Shown here piece after piece: positions 6,738 to 14,096 of a stretch of 64,000 nt of DNA (its first letter is position 1; each line of letters starts with the position of its first letter). A program made the translations under genes and the position numbers. This DNA comes from SIG565 sp045651765 (GTDB lineage Bacteria; Bacillota; Clostridia; Oscillospirales; Acutalibacteraceae), in NCBI GenBank assembly GCA_045651765.1, contig JAZRSY010000008.1, forward strand, positions 1-64,000, given 5' to 3'. The notes under the pieces were generated by a model. The model made no database searches. It was not told where the DNA came from and saw only the letters and a list, made by a program, of their open reading frames with translations.

Positions 6738-8194
6738 TCTGGTGCACCTGAGCATTCTATAATCGAACCGTTTACCTCTTTAAGAGTGACGGTTTTGCTT
6801 GCTTCCTTATAATTGAATGTTATGACCAGCTTGTCGTCGTAGAGATATACGGCATTTACAAAGCAGTCAATCAGCCTTTGCTTGTGTTCCTTCGTTTCTA
6901 AGCTCATGGTCTGAATTTGCCGGAGCCATAGTTTCAAGCCCTCTTTTGTGATGGTGGGCTTCTTCATTTCTTCCTTGATGAGCTTCAAATTTATCTCATC
7001 TGTTGTATGCTTCAATTCGAGCATTCTCTGTTTCGTTGTTGAAGTAATAATGCCTTCTTCAATTGCCTTGAGTAGATTGTTCAGTGCGGTTTCCGTTTCG
7101 CTGAGCCTTTGCTTTAATAACTGAATGACAGGGTTCTCTTTTTGAAAGTTTCGAAATACGATGCCGGCGATATCCTCAAGCACGTTATCGTTCATCATCA
7201 TTTCACGGGTGTACTTGATAACGATGTTTTCGATCCAGTCTTTCTTGACCGTCTTTTTGTCGCAGGTGTGCTTATACTTGGCACCGTTGCATTTGTAGTA
7301 TCGATGCACCGTTCCGCTTCGGCCTGTGCCGCTCTCACCGGTCATATAACGCCCGCATTTACCGCAGAACAGCTTGGTTGTCAGTAAGTAGTCGTCCTCG
7401 GCTTTGTGTCTTGCTGTTGCTCTCTTGTTCTTTTCGCGCTCAATTTGCACCTTGTCAAATAATGCTTGGGGTACGATTCTCGGTATACCGTCCTTTTGGA
7501 CAATATCTCGGAACTTGTACTCACCAATATACCGTCGATTCTTCAGCATATCCGTGACGATATTGATGGTAATTTTCGAACCGAGAGAAGTGGTCAGTCC
7601 TTTAGTGTTGAGCATATCCACGATCTCTTTGATCGTCTTGCCGTTGGCGTATGCTTCAAAAGCTTGTACCACGTAGGGTGCTTTGACGGGATCCACCTCG
7701 AAGAACTGATCCTTGTTGATGGTATATCCTATGGGAACGGTACCGCCGTTGAACTTGCATTTCAGTGCATTCTCGGTCATGCCTCTGCCAACCTTTTCGG
7801 CAAGTTCAGCGGAGTAGTATTCCGCCATACCTTCAAGCACCGATTCCAGCAGAATACCTTCCGAACCCTCGGATATATTCTCGGTTGCCGAGATCACTCT
7901 GACCTTATTCTTTTTGAGCACATTTTTGTAATGGGCTGAATCAAATCGGTTTCGTGCGAATCGGTCTAACTTCCAGACGATGACCACATCAATCTTTTGT
8001 CTGGAGCTGTCTTTGATCATCTTTTGAAATTGCGGTCGGTTATCCGTCTTGGCCGACAAAGCTCGGTCTATATACGTATCAAAGATTGAGATACCTTCTC
8101 GCTCGGCAAAAGCGTAGCATTCTCGAAGTTGACCCTCGATGCTTTCCTCTCGTTGACTGTCCGAGGAGTATCTTGCGTAGATAACACCAATCAT
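6722..8194 (-). CDS. Large serine recombinase
   Basis: 490 residues in the order typical of large serine integrases: resolvase-type catalytic domain (about 1-145) with the nucleophile Ser in YARYSSDSQ and the partner motif KLDRFARNR, a recombinase domain (about 155-265, GYTINKDQFFEVDP), a zinc-ribbon (CGKCGRYM and a later C...C pair, about 275-320), then a coiled coil (about 345-420). Such enzymes integrate or excise mobile elements at short att sites without an accessory protein for integration. Its ATG overlaps the stop of the upstream XRE gene by 4 nt, so the two are translationally coupled. The element it moves cannot be delimited here. Confidence 0.92.
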   Translation of the reverse strand: MIGVIYARYSSDSQREESIEGQLRECYAFAEREGISIFDTYIDRALSAKTDNRPQFQKMIKDSSRQKIDVVIVWKLDRFARNRFDSAHYKNVLKKNKVRVISATENISEGSEGILLESVLEGMAEYYSAELAEKVGRGMTENALKCKFNGGTVPIGYTINKDQFFEVDPVKAPYVVQAFEAYANGKTIKEIVDMLNTKGLTTSLGSKITINIVTDMLKNRRYIGEYKFRDIVQKDGIPRIVPQALFDKVQIEREKNKRATARHKAEDDYLLTTKLFCGKCGRYMTGESGTGRSGTVHRYYKCNGAKYKHTCDKKTVKKDWIENIVIKYTREMMMNDNVLEDIAGIVFRNFQKENPVIQLLKQRLSETETALNNLLKAIEEGIITSTTKQRMLELKHTTDEINLKLIKEEMKKPTITKEGLKLWLRQIQTMSLETKEHKQRLIDCFVNAVYLYDDKLVITFNYKEASKTVTLKEVNGSIIECSGAPEIPNA

Positions 8195-8553
8195 TCGTTC
8201 TTCACCTCCTGAAGAACCTGAGCGATAGTCTCCTTCAGTCGGTCATTGAATGAAGTGCCCGGGGTAAAGCACATTTCCAAGAGTGCCTCCAGACCGTCAT
8301 CCTTCGCCAGTGCTGATTTGATTGCCGGATATTTTTGCATACCCTGTGGGTTATCCGTTCTTCCGAAGATGTAGTCCAAGGACACATCAAAGAAGTCAGC
8401 GTACCACAAGAGTTTCTGCAGCGGTGGCTCGGCAACACCGGTTTCGTAGCGGCCAATCGTCACTTGGGTGGTTTCGCACTTTTCTGCAATTTGCTTTTGG
8501 GAATAACGTGCATTTACCCTGAGTTCTTTTAGCCGTTCTCCTACAATATTCAT
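8191..8553 (-). CDS. XRE-family regulator coupled to the serine recombinase
   Basis: 120 residues; residues 6-62 are a Cro/C1 HTH (LRVNARYSQKQIAEKCETTQ, VTIGRYETGVAEPP), followed by FFDVSLDYIFGRTD, a very common clostridial XRE ending, and a C-terminal helix region. The ribosome site GGAGGTGAG precedes the ATG. The gene overlaps the recombinase start (ATGA) and probably controls its expression. Confidence 0.85.
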   Translation of the reverse strand: MNIVGERLKELRVNARYSQKQIAEKCETTQVTIGRYETGVAEPPLQKLLWYADFFDVSLDYIFGRTDNPQGMQKYPAIKSALAKDDGLEALLEMCFTPGTSFNDRLKETIAQVLQEVKNE

Positions 8554-8650
8554 ATTTTAACTCACCTCCATACGAGCTATGTTTATTATATCACATATAA
8601 AGTTTACAGTCAATACTATTTCTGTATATTTCTGAAACAGTTTACAAAAG

Positions 8651-8667
8651 ATTTTCGTGACGAAAAT
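8651..8667. repeat. Perfect ATTTTCGT-G-ACGAAAAT palindrome
   Basis: 17-bp perfect palindrome. Its half-site ACGAAAAT/ATTTTCGT occurs at least 11 times between 8651 and 11583, far above chance; see findings. Confidence 0.7.
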
Positions 8668-8708
8668 TTCAGGGAGGGCCGACAGCGACATCGGCACTGC
8701 CTATAACT

Positions 8709-8873
8709 TTAGGCTTTATTTTCATCGGAATGTTCCTTCATAAACTTCTCAAACTCGGCTTTGCCTTCTTCGGTTTCCAACAGCTTTTCGATTTCTTCAA
8801 TGAACAACATAGCCATTGAGTTTAAGGCTTCCTCGGGAATATCCGATTTGAAAATGATTTTAGGATTACTCAT
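8709..8873 (-). CDS. 54-residue acidic small protein
   Basis: An ATG at 8871-8873 with an excellent AAGGAGG ribosome site opens a 54-codon frame ending at 8709. The product starts MSNPKIIFKSDIPEEALNSM and is rich in Glu/Lys helices (EEIEKLLETEEGKAEFEKF). It resembles short orphan proteins found in clostridial conjugative elements; function unknown. It would be transcribed from the leftward promoter at 9066-9093. Confidence 0.65.
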   Translation of the reverse strand: MSNPKIIFKSDIPEEALNSMAMLFIEEIEKLLETEEGKAEFEKFMKEHSDENKA

Positions 8874-8897
8874 GAGCGAATACCTCCTTCTTAAGAA

Positions 8898-8939
8898 TTA
8901 CCTCCATTTCCGCCGGAGGCAGGCTGTACAGTTTTTCAT
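8898..8939 (-). CDS. Tiny ORF or frameshifted small gene
   Basis: An ATG at 8937-8939 with an AAGGAGAG ribosome site gives only 13 residues (MKNCTACLRRKWR). The alternative frame across the same DNA reads LYSLPPAEMEVILKKEVFAH, which looks more protein-like and ends in a stop that overlaps the ATG of the next gene (ATGAGTAA), but it lacks a start codon. Either a real leader, or a coupled small gene damaged by an indel near its start. Confidence 0.3.
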   Translation of the reverse strand: MKNCTACLRRKWR

Positions 8940-9065
8940 TTGAATCTCTCCTTCATAACTAAAAGAACTCCGCTCTGCCGGTCTCAGATCTGAGTCCGCA
9001 GATTTTCGTTCCGGGAACTTTGCGGGCAATACAAGAGTGTGGGACGAAAATCTTTTTCACATAGC

Positions 9066-9093
9066 AATATATGCGAAAATAATAAAGTTTCAA
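9066..9093 (-). promoter_or_regulatory. Leftward promoter at the outer edge of the inverted repeat
   Basis: Minus strand: TTGAAA (9088-9093), 16 bp, TATATT (9066-9071). The -35 box lies inside the conserved repeat arm; the same geometry occurs in mirror image at 10355-10382. Confidence 0.55.
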
Positions 9094-9181
9094 GAAAACT
9101 TACTTTTCGGGACCAAAGTGTTTTCTATCGACAGATATAATGTATGTGAATTATTGGTTCCGTTTCAAGAAAACAATAACG
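9087..9181 (+). repeat. 95-bp imperfect inverted repeat, left arm
   Basis: Inverse of 10266-10361. The best-conserved blocks are GTTTCAAGAAAACTTACTTT, then ATATAATGTATGTGA, then CGTTTCAAGAAAACAATAAC; the middle is variable. Its two TTTCAAGAAAAC words suggest a repeated protein-binding site. Confidence 0.8.
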
Positions 9182-9224
9182 ACACCTACCCGAAGATAAG
9201 TGCCGTTTGAAGCGAAAAATATTT

Positions 9225-9541
9225 TGATGTAATAACGAATGTCCCCTTATTTATGTAATAACCGATGAACCTGTCTTGGGTATACAATGTGACAACCGAT
9301 GTACCCATATATTGATGCTACCCAAATCGGCGATATCCCATTTAACAAGTTTGTGGCTGTAACAAAGAATGAACCCTGACGGGTATCCCCTTGATGTAAC
9401 AAGCGATGGCCCCGTGCTATTTATTCGGGATGAAATCCCTTTTGCTCTTATGGGATAATGAATGTCCCCATAAGGGAGTACGTTAATGTAACAAGCGATG
9501 TTACCATTTTCGGCAAGTATGATGTAATAAGCAATGTCCCC
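9225..9541 (+). repeat. Iteron-like array A (eight copies)
   Basis: Degenerate direct copies of a roughly 20-bp word, e.g. GATGTAATAAGCAATGTCCC: at 9225-9246, 9252-9271, 9286-9306, 9355-9375, 9393-9413, 9452-9469 (partial), 9483-9505 and 9520-9541. Spacing is irregular (27 to 69 bp), which argues against CRISPR and for multiple protein-binding sites. Confidence 0.75.
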
Positions 9542-9988
9542 TAAAGAATAAATCTTGGGCTATTAAAACAGCGAATTTCCATTTCGCAGAAATCTGTTCC
9601 CCCTTATAGGGTAATTATTGATTTATCAATACAAAACGTTTCTAAAGTTATGGTAGAAGGCAAAAAGTCTATCAAAAATGGAATGGATCGCTTAAAACCC
9701 CTTATTATCTATGATTTTCGTTTCAGAACGCAACATCAATACAAAAACTATAAAAATGACACTCCTTTTGAAATGATAGAGTTTCGAGAGTTTTTTGTGG
9801 TAACTCTCATATCGATATTTTCTTTCTTTTCCGTGAGCAAAAAATGACGCTCACTTTTTCTATGACGTTCCCTTCGATATAATGTGAGCGTCATGCTCTC
9901 TTTCTTCTATGACAAGAAAAATGACTGTCTTTTTGATATTAAACAGAGGGTCAAAAATCTAATCCTTGTCGAAAGGAAAGTTCCCTCA

Positions 9989-10211
9989 TCATTTCGATAC
10001 GAGAGGTAATAATCATCTCGAAATGTCGGTCATCTTATCATATCGAAAAGAAGATCGGTCATATCAAAATGACAGTGGGCACTCATTTCAAAACGACAGT
10101 TTTGCCTAAGATTAATCTAAAATAAATCCAAAATAAATCCATGAGTCTCATTCCAAAATGAAGATCATCTGTCATTTCAAAACGAAAGGCGGCGGCATTT
10201 TCAAATGACAC
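9989..10211 (+). repeat. Iteron-like array B (seven or more copies)
   Basis: Direct copies of a 17-bp word close to TCATTTCAAAACGACAG: at 9989-10006, 10013-10029, 10038-10057, 10059-10079, 10083-10099, 10148-10165 and 10172-10188, with a more diverged one at about 10195-10211. Related half-words occur at 9860-9960. This family is distinct from array A. Confidence 0.7.
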
Positions 10212-10265
10212 TCATTTAGAAAAATATTCCCATAAAGAAGACGGTCTGCGTAAAAAAGCGCAGGC

Positions 10266-10361
10266 CGTTATTGTTTTCTTGAAACGCAACCAATATCTCA
10301 CATACATTATATGTGCTGAGAAAAAGCAAGCGGATTGCCGAAAAGTAAGTTTTCTTGAAGC
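10266..10361 (-). repeat. 95-bp imperfect inverted repeat, right arm
   Basis: Inverse of 9087-9181, so the two iteron arrays sit between mirror-image control sequences. Confidence 0.8.
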
Positions 10362-10382
10362 AGAAGCGAAAACAACTATATT
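10355..10382 (+). promoter_or_regulatory. Rightward promoter of the 10410-12784 operon
   Basis: TTGAAG (10355-10360), 16 bp, TATATT (10377-10382); the start codon of the first gene follows 27 bp later. Mirror image of the leftward promoter at 9066-9093. Confidence 0.55.
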
Positions 10383-10409
10383 ACTGAAAAAGAAAGAGAG
10401 GTACAAATA

Positions 10410-10901
10410 ATGAAGATTCGTATTGACCTAACCAAAAAGGATGCTGACATTGCCGCATTCAAAAAGTCCCTTCCCAAAGGCGAGTGGAGTAAGAACGTGG
10501 TGCAGATCATGAACGCTGCCATGAGAGATCGGGTAGCCGATATCCCGATGCAATTCACGATCGAAGCTCTGGACGAAAAAATACCCACGAAAATTTCGCT
10601 CCCCGAGAAGCTGGCCGAAAAGTTCAAAGAAAAATTTGGATACGAAAAAGGCAAGTTCGCCACCGGTATCAAAATCGAGATCCGAAAGTGCATCCAAAAG
10701 AACCTAAAAGTTTCGTCAGCAAAAAGATTTTCGTCAGCAGAAATTACGGCGGCATTTGACGAAGCATTCCATCGTATATCCGAAAAAGGTGAGACGCTGG
10801 ACGGCCGTCGCGATAAAAATGAACGGGTGCAAAGAGAATACCGTTGGGCATTCAACGCAATGCTCGACGCATTAACAAATTCAATCAAGAAAGGAAACTA
10901 A
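10410..10901 (+). CDS. Element protein of unknown function, first gene of operon
   Basis: 163 residues, lysine-rich and basic with alternating charged helices; starts MKIRIDLTKKDADIAAFKKS. The beginning (a strand, then 'LPKGEWSKNVVQIMNAAM') resembles the ribbon-helix plus helix layout of the next gene's N-terminus, so the two may be distant paralogues that bind DNA. A GAGAGG ribosome site precedes the ATG, and the stop is 2 nt from the next ATG. No known domain is recognised. Confidence 0.6.
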   Translation: MKIRIDLTKKDADIAAFKKSLPKGEWSKNVVQIMNAAMRDRVADIPMQFTIEALDEKIPTKISLPEKLAEKFKEKFGYEKGKFATGIKIEIRKCIQKNLKVSSAKRFSSAEITAAFDEAFHRISEKGETLDGRRDKNERVQREYRWAFNAMLDALTNSIKKGN

Positions 10902-10903
10902 AA

Positions 10904-11638
10904 ATGAAGCAGAATAAAATTCTTCATATTGAACTCGGCGCAGAGGCAGCCGACGTGATCGGGTGGATGCGGTCGCTGCCGTCACGCACGATCAACCATA
11001 CCGTGAACGAAATTTTGTCCTCTGAAAGCCGAGGCAAGATCAGAAAGATCCCACACGAATTTTCGTCCGCAAAAGAGGACGAGCATTTAAGCTGCGGATT
11101 AGTTATCCGCGACAGGGCGGCTCTGAATTTCGTAGCGAAAATTCCCAAGGGCGAGATAAAATCCACTTTGGTCAAGATCATCCGCAAGCACATACGCAAA
11201 AACAAGGAACTGCCGCCTGCACCCATCGGCATTCACGGCGGGATACTGATCGACGTCTTGAGAAATTTCGTCACGAAAATGGAGGCAAAGGAAGCGGAGT
11301 ATGCCGGCGTGCCCAACAAATACAGCAAGCTCTGCGAAGCCAACGACAGAGCGTACCACACTCTTCGTGACGAAATTCTTGCCTGCTACAAATCCGTGGA
11401 CGAAAATCAGGGGGATGCAAATCTGAGATATTTGGACTGTGACAGGATCATCAGGGAGACGTTCGAGTCCGTTTTTGGCAGCATCGAGAGGCCTGTGGCA
11501 ACTGTAGCGACTTTTTCTCGTGACGAAAATCATATCCCCGCACAGCCCGGCTCTGCCGCCAACAAAAACACATCCATTTTCGTCACCAACGAAGAACCTG
11601 ACTGGTGGGACGAAGACTACAGCGAAGATGACGTATAA
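10904..11638 (+). CDS. Element protein of unknown function, paralogous N-terminus
   Basis: Start at the ATG at 10904 (AAAGGAA ribosome site), 244 residues; a longer frame reading back into the previous gene is ignored. Residues 1-45 (LGAEAADVIGWMRSLPSRTI, NHTVNEILSSE) parallel the start of the upstream protein (KDADIAAFKKSLPKGEWSKN). The C-terminus is acidic (DWWDEDYSEDD), as in proteins with an interaction tail. The gene is rich in the word ACGAAAAT/ATTTTCGT. Function unknown; a DNA-maintenance role is a guess from context. Confidence 0.6.
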   Translation: MKQNKILHIELGAEAADVIGWMRSLPSRTINHTVNEILSSESRGKIRKIPHEFSSAKEDEHLSCGLVIRDRAALNFVAKIPKGEIKSTLVKIIRKHIRKNKELPPAPIGIHGGILIDVLRNFVTKMEAKEAEYAGVPNKYSKLCEANDRAYHTLRDEILACYKSVDENQGDANLRYLDCDRIIRETFESVFGSIERPVATVATFSRDENHIPAQPGSAANKNTSIFVTNEEPDWWDEDYSEDDV

Positions 11639-11656
11639 AGAAAGAGAGGTATAAAA

Positions 11657-12508
11657 ATGTACAACAATAATTTCGATGAAATGTTTTCTGACAAGAGCGA
11701 CGTGCATATGTCACATTTAAGGGATATTGTCAAAAGGTTAAGTTCCTTGGAATGGTTTGCTTTTGAGTGTATCGGAGCTAGCGGTGTATCCGAGGAAAAG
11801 GACGCAAAGGAAGTGTTTATCCGTGCACTCATTGCAAAGGATGGGCCGTGCAAAAGCGAGGACACTGCCTGGCGTGCCGTAAAAACCTTGATAAAGATCG
11901 GCTTTTACGATGTGGAGAAAATGTATACCGGCTATCGAAATTTCAATATATTGAAGCTTACCCCATTGGGCAAACGGATTTACAGAGATTGTTTTCGGAA
12001 AGAACCTCCAACGCAAGAACACGAAATCATTATGCAAGAACACTCAAGCTTGCTGCACGGCTATATGGTTAAGGACGCGGCAACGATCCTGACGAAAAAG
12101 GGCGTGTACAAAAAGGTCTCCACCAATCGAAAGAAAAATCGGATACCGCTTTCTGATGGCAGTGCCATCATCCCCGACGTGATTGGATATTTTGACGGAG
12201 GCCGTAACTGCTTCGAAGTGGAGTGCGGCAACCACAATCAGGCGGACTTCAACGCTAAGTGTAACAAATTGGTCGCTTTTCGAAACGTTATTATTATCGG
12301 GCAAAACAGAGATAAGGTTACAAACAAATTAAAGGATCAGGTGGAAAAATGGATCAAAGCCAGAGGCAGACATGTTCTTGCTGCATCCGGCGTAAAGGTC
12401 TATCTGTATAGCTTAACGGATTTTGCAAAGGGGCAGACAACCTACTATTACGATATGACGTCCGACGAGCCCGTTTGCTGCTTCAAAAAGAAAGGAAAGG
12501 AGGAATAA
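11657..12508 (+). CDS. Winged-helix protein with nuclease-like (replication-relaxation type) fold
   Basis: 283 residues. Residues 20-110 look like a winged helix (DIVKRLSSLEWFAFECIG, then a wing ending LKLTPLGKRIYRD). The C-terminal half has IIPDVIGYFDGG, CFEVECGNHNQADFNAKCNK and a following strand VIIIGQNRDKV, the order of a PD-(D/E)xK fold and close to the 'PD...E.D.G' signature of the replication-relaxation family found on plasmids and conjugative elements. The usual catalytic Lys is not obvious, so it may bind rather than cut DNA. It is the third gene of a four-gene rightward operon. Confidence 0.55.
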   Translation: MYNNNFDEMFSDKSDVHMSHLRDIVKRLSSLEWFAFECIGASGVSEEKDAKEVFIRALIAKDGPCKSEDTAWRAVKTLIKIGFYDVEKMYTGYRNFNILKLTPLGKRIYRDCFRKEPPTQEHEIIMQEHSSLLHGYMVKDAATILTKKGVYKKVSTNRKKNRIPLSDGSAIIPDVIGYFDGGRNCFEVECGNHNQADFNAKCNKLVAFRNVIIIGQNRDKVTNKLKDQVEKWIKARGRHVLAASGVKVYLYSLTDFAKGQTTYYYDMTSDEPVCCFKKKGKEE

Positions 12509-12511
12509 GGT

Positions 12512-12784
12512 ATGTTTATCAATATTGGCAACAAGGCGTTTGTGAACGCCGACAAGATCAAATTCATCGTTGGCGCCGATGCCGAAAAGGTGCGCCGCGA
12601 GCTTGCCAAGCACGGTATGACAAGAACCGATAAGGAAGTGTGTGACAGTACATCTGCCAAGGAAACCCGTTCTATGCTGATCATGGACGATAATTCTGTC
12701 GGGATCTCAAGCGTCAACTCAACCGTACTGGCAAACAGAGCGAATACCGGCATTAGTGAAAAAGAATCCAAGGATGAAGATTGA
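12512..12784 (+). CDS. RemA/DUF370-like protein
   Basis: 90 residues. The order 'FINIGNKAFVNADKIKFIVG', a helix with KVRRELAKHG, a loop, then ETRSMLIMDDNSVGISSVNS and TVLANR is that of the DUF370/RemA family (INIGFGN..., R.TRAVIITDS...LS...P.T...R). RemA is a DNA-binding activator of biofilm genes in Bacillus that forms ring oligomers. Finding it as the last gene of an element operon suggests a regulatory or DNA-wrapping role there. The ATG is 4 nt after the previous stop with a GGAGGAATAAGG ribosome site. Confidence 0.7.
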   Translation: MFINIGNKAFVNADKIKFIVGADAEKVRRELAKHGMTRTDKEVCDSTSAKETRSMLIMDDNSVGISSVNSTVLANRANTGISEKESKDED

Positions 12785-12833
12785 TAAAATATTACAAGCA
12801 CAGGGATTAATTCCTGTGCTTGTAATATTTTAT
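12784..12833. terminator. Strong bidirectional terminator
   Basis: Perfect 21-bp arms (12784-12804 and 12813-12833) with an 8-nt loop separate the convergent RemA-like operon and the defence-like operon. Confidence 0.85.
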
Positions 12834-12837
12834 AATA

Positions 12838-14067
12838 CTAGTTTAGTTGTTTGAGCCATTCTGAGATGTCTTTCCATCCAGAAACGCGGATTACATTATA
12901 AGGCAATTTGTCGTTTTGATTGTAAGGATGGTCGATTAAAAACACGTATTCGCAAATACGAGACAGCTTTTCTGCATTTCTTACATTATCTTCTACAAAA
13001 TAACGTATTTTATATTTTTGCGCATAATAATATCTAGTCTTATATCTTGAGTTAAATAATGAAATCGGACTATCATAATTGCCCTTTTCAAACTTGACTT
13101 TATTGAATACGATGCCATTGGTCTTGAGCCATTGCTTTGTATGATCCTCAAGATCAAAACACAAGTCTTCACCTTTAATGTTCTTGCAGACATTCCAGCT
13201 TCGCCAAGTGAAAATGTAGGTTTTGAAACCTAATGTGTTATGTATTTCTTCGTTCAAACATTCTTTAACTTCGTTATTTAAACTCTGTAATTCCCAATAC
13301 TCTTTGGTTTCAAACACAGAGTGTTCTTCTTCCCGACTTATGTCAGTGGAAACATGCACTGGTAAGGATCGAATATCTTCTGTGTTATATTTTTTACCAG
13401 TTAATTGTTCTAAAACATACACAAAAGTTTCCTCGTGTTTGTTTAATACACCATCGATATCAACTCCTATTATTTGCTTGTAATATGCTACTCCATTTTC
13501 TGCGGATATGGCAATATATTTGTGCGCAATATAGGAAATCATTAACATTAAACAACCTATAATCACTGATGCTATTATTACACAACGCATGTTAGAAAAA
13601 CCGAAAATATCGGTTAATAATTTATAGCTTCCAAATGCAACATAGAAAGCAGAAAATAAACCCAAAACCAAAACGATGAACACAAATTGATTTCCATCTT
13701 TATAATCCGGCTTTTTATCTTGGGAGAATAGAATCTTTTTCTTGTTAATATCCGCTATATCTTTTCCCAAAACCCCGTCTGAATATATCACATTTCTTAT
13801 TCTGTTTATCTGCCTAGCGTATAATAGTGCTTCGGTGCGCAAACTAGACAGATATGCTATAACCAATACCTCGATTATACCAATCACAATAAACACTGTG
13901 CCTAATACGGCTCTTGATATTTGATCAGAAGTAAGCAATGCTATGGGAGCAGAAAAAATCAATAACGCAAATTGGAAAAAAGAAATGATTTTTTGAGAAG
14001 TTTGAAAATGCGCATCTTTAAGCATATTGAATTCTTGCTCATAGTAAGACAACCCTTCTTTATCCAT
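12838..14067 (-). CDS. Four-TM (SLATT-like) protein fused to a HAD nucleotidase-like domain
   Basis: 409 residues. Residues 28-46, 53-74, 127-149 and 162-181 are transmembrane helices in two pairs, resembling the 2TM SLATT-type pore/effector layout (weak match by eye). From residue 199 a HAD-superfamily domain of the 5'(3')-deoxyribonucleotidase kind begins: nucleophile motif GVDIDGVLN (Asp203, Asp205), motif II IFTWR, and acidic motif YFVEDNVRNAEKL with FLIDHPYNQ. A membrane domain joined to a nucleotide phosphatase would suit an effector that damages the membrane or depletes nucleotides. Last gene of the operon; 29 nt after the radical-SAM gene, ribosome site AAAGGATAGG. Confidence 0.65.
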   Translation of the reverse strand: MDKEGLSYYEQEFNMLKDAHFQTSQKIISFFQFALLIFSAPIALLTSDQISRAVLGTVFIVIGIIEVLVIAYLSSLRTEALLYARQINRIRNVIYSDGVLGKDIADINKKKILFSQDKKPDYKDGNQFVFIVLVLGLFSAFYVAFGSYKLLTDIFGFSNMRCVIIASVIIGCLMLMISYIAHKYIAISAENGVAYYKQIIGVDIDGVLNKHEETFVYVLEQLTGKKYNTEDIRSLPVHVSTDISREEEHSVFETKEYWELQSLNNEVKECLNEEIHNTLGFKTYIFTWRSWNVCKNIKGEDLCFDLEDHTKQWLKTNGIVFNKVKFEKGNYDSPISLFNSRYKTRYYYAQKYKIRYFVEDNVRNAEKLSRICEYVFLIDHPYNQNDKLPYNVIRVSGWKDISEWLKQLN

Positions 14068-14096
14068 AACACCTATCCTTTCTAATATTTTGAATA

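Larger units (their letters stand above)
8874..10409. other. Control/origin-like region of the element (1.5 kb, no convincing larger gene)
   Basis: Apart from the tiny ORF at 8898-8939 I see no gene. From left to right it holds a leftward promoter, the left arm of a 95-bp inverted repeat, an array of eight 'TGTAAYAANCGATGTCCCC'-like words (9225-9541), about 450 bp with a weak 65-codon frame judged spurious, an array of at least seven 'TCATWTCRAAAYGA'-like words (9989-10211), the right arm of the inverted repeat and a rightward promoter. Such iterated words with divergent promoters are typical of replication or partition control regions of plasmids and integrative elements. Confidence 0.6.

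Noticed and set aside
7466..7939. 157-codon frame antisense to the serine recombinase
   Set aside because: Shadow of the conserved recombinase domain.
9225..9541. Possible CRISPR array
   Set aside because: The repeated words are degenerate and spaced irregularly (27-69 bp), and no cas gene is present.
9650..9847. 65-codon plus-strand frame in the origin-like region
   Set aside because: No ribosome site, no recognisable motif and it overlaps the gap between two iteron arrays; composition is that of intergenic DNA.
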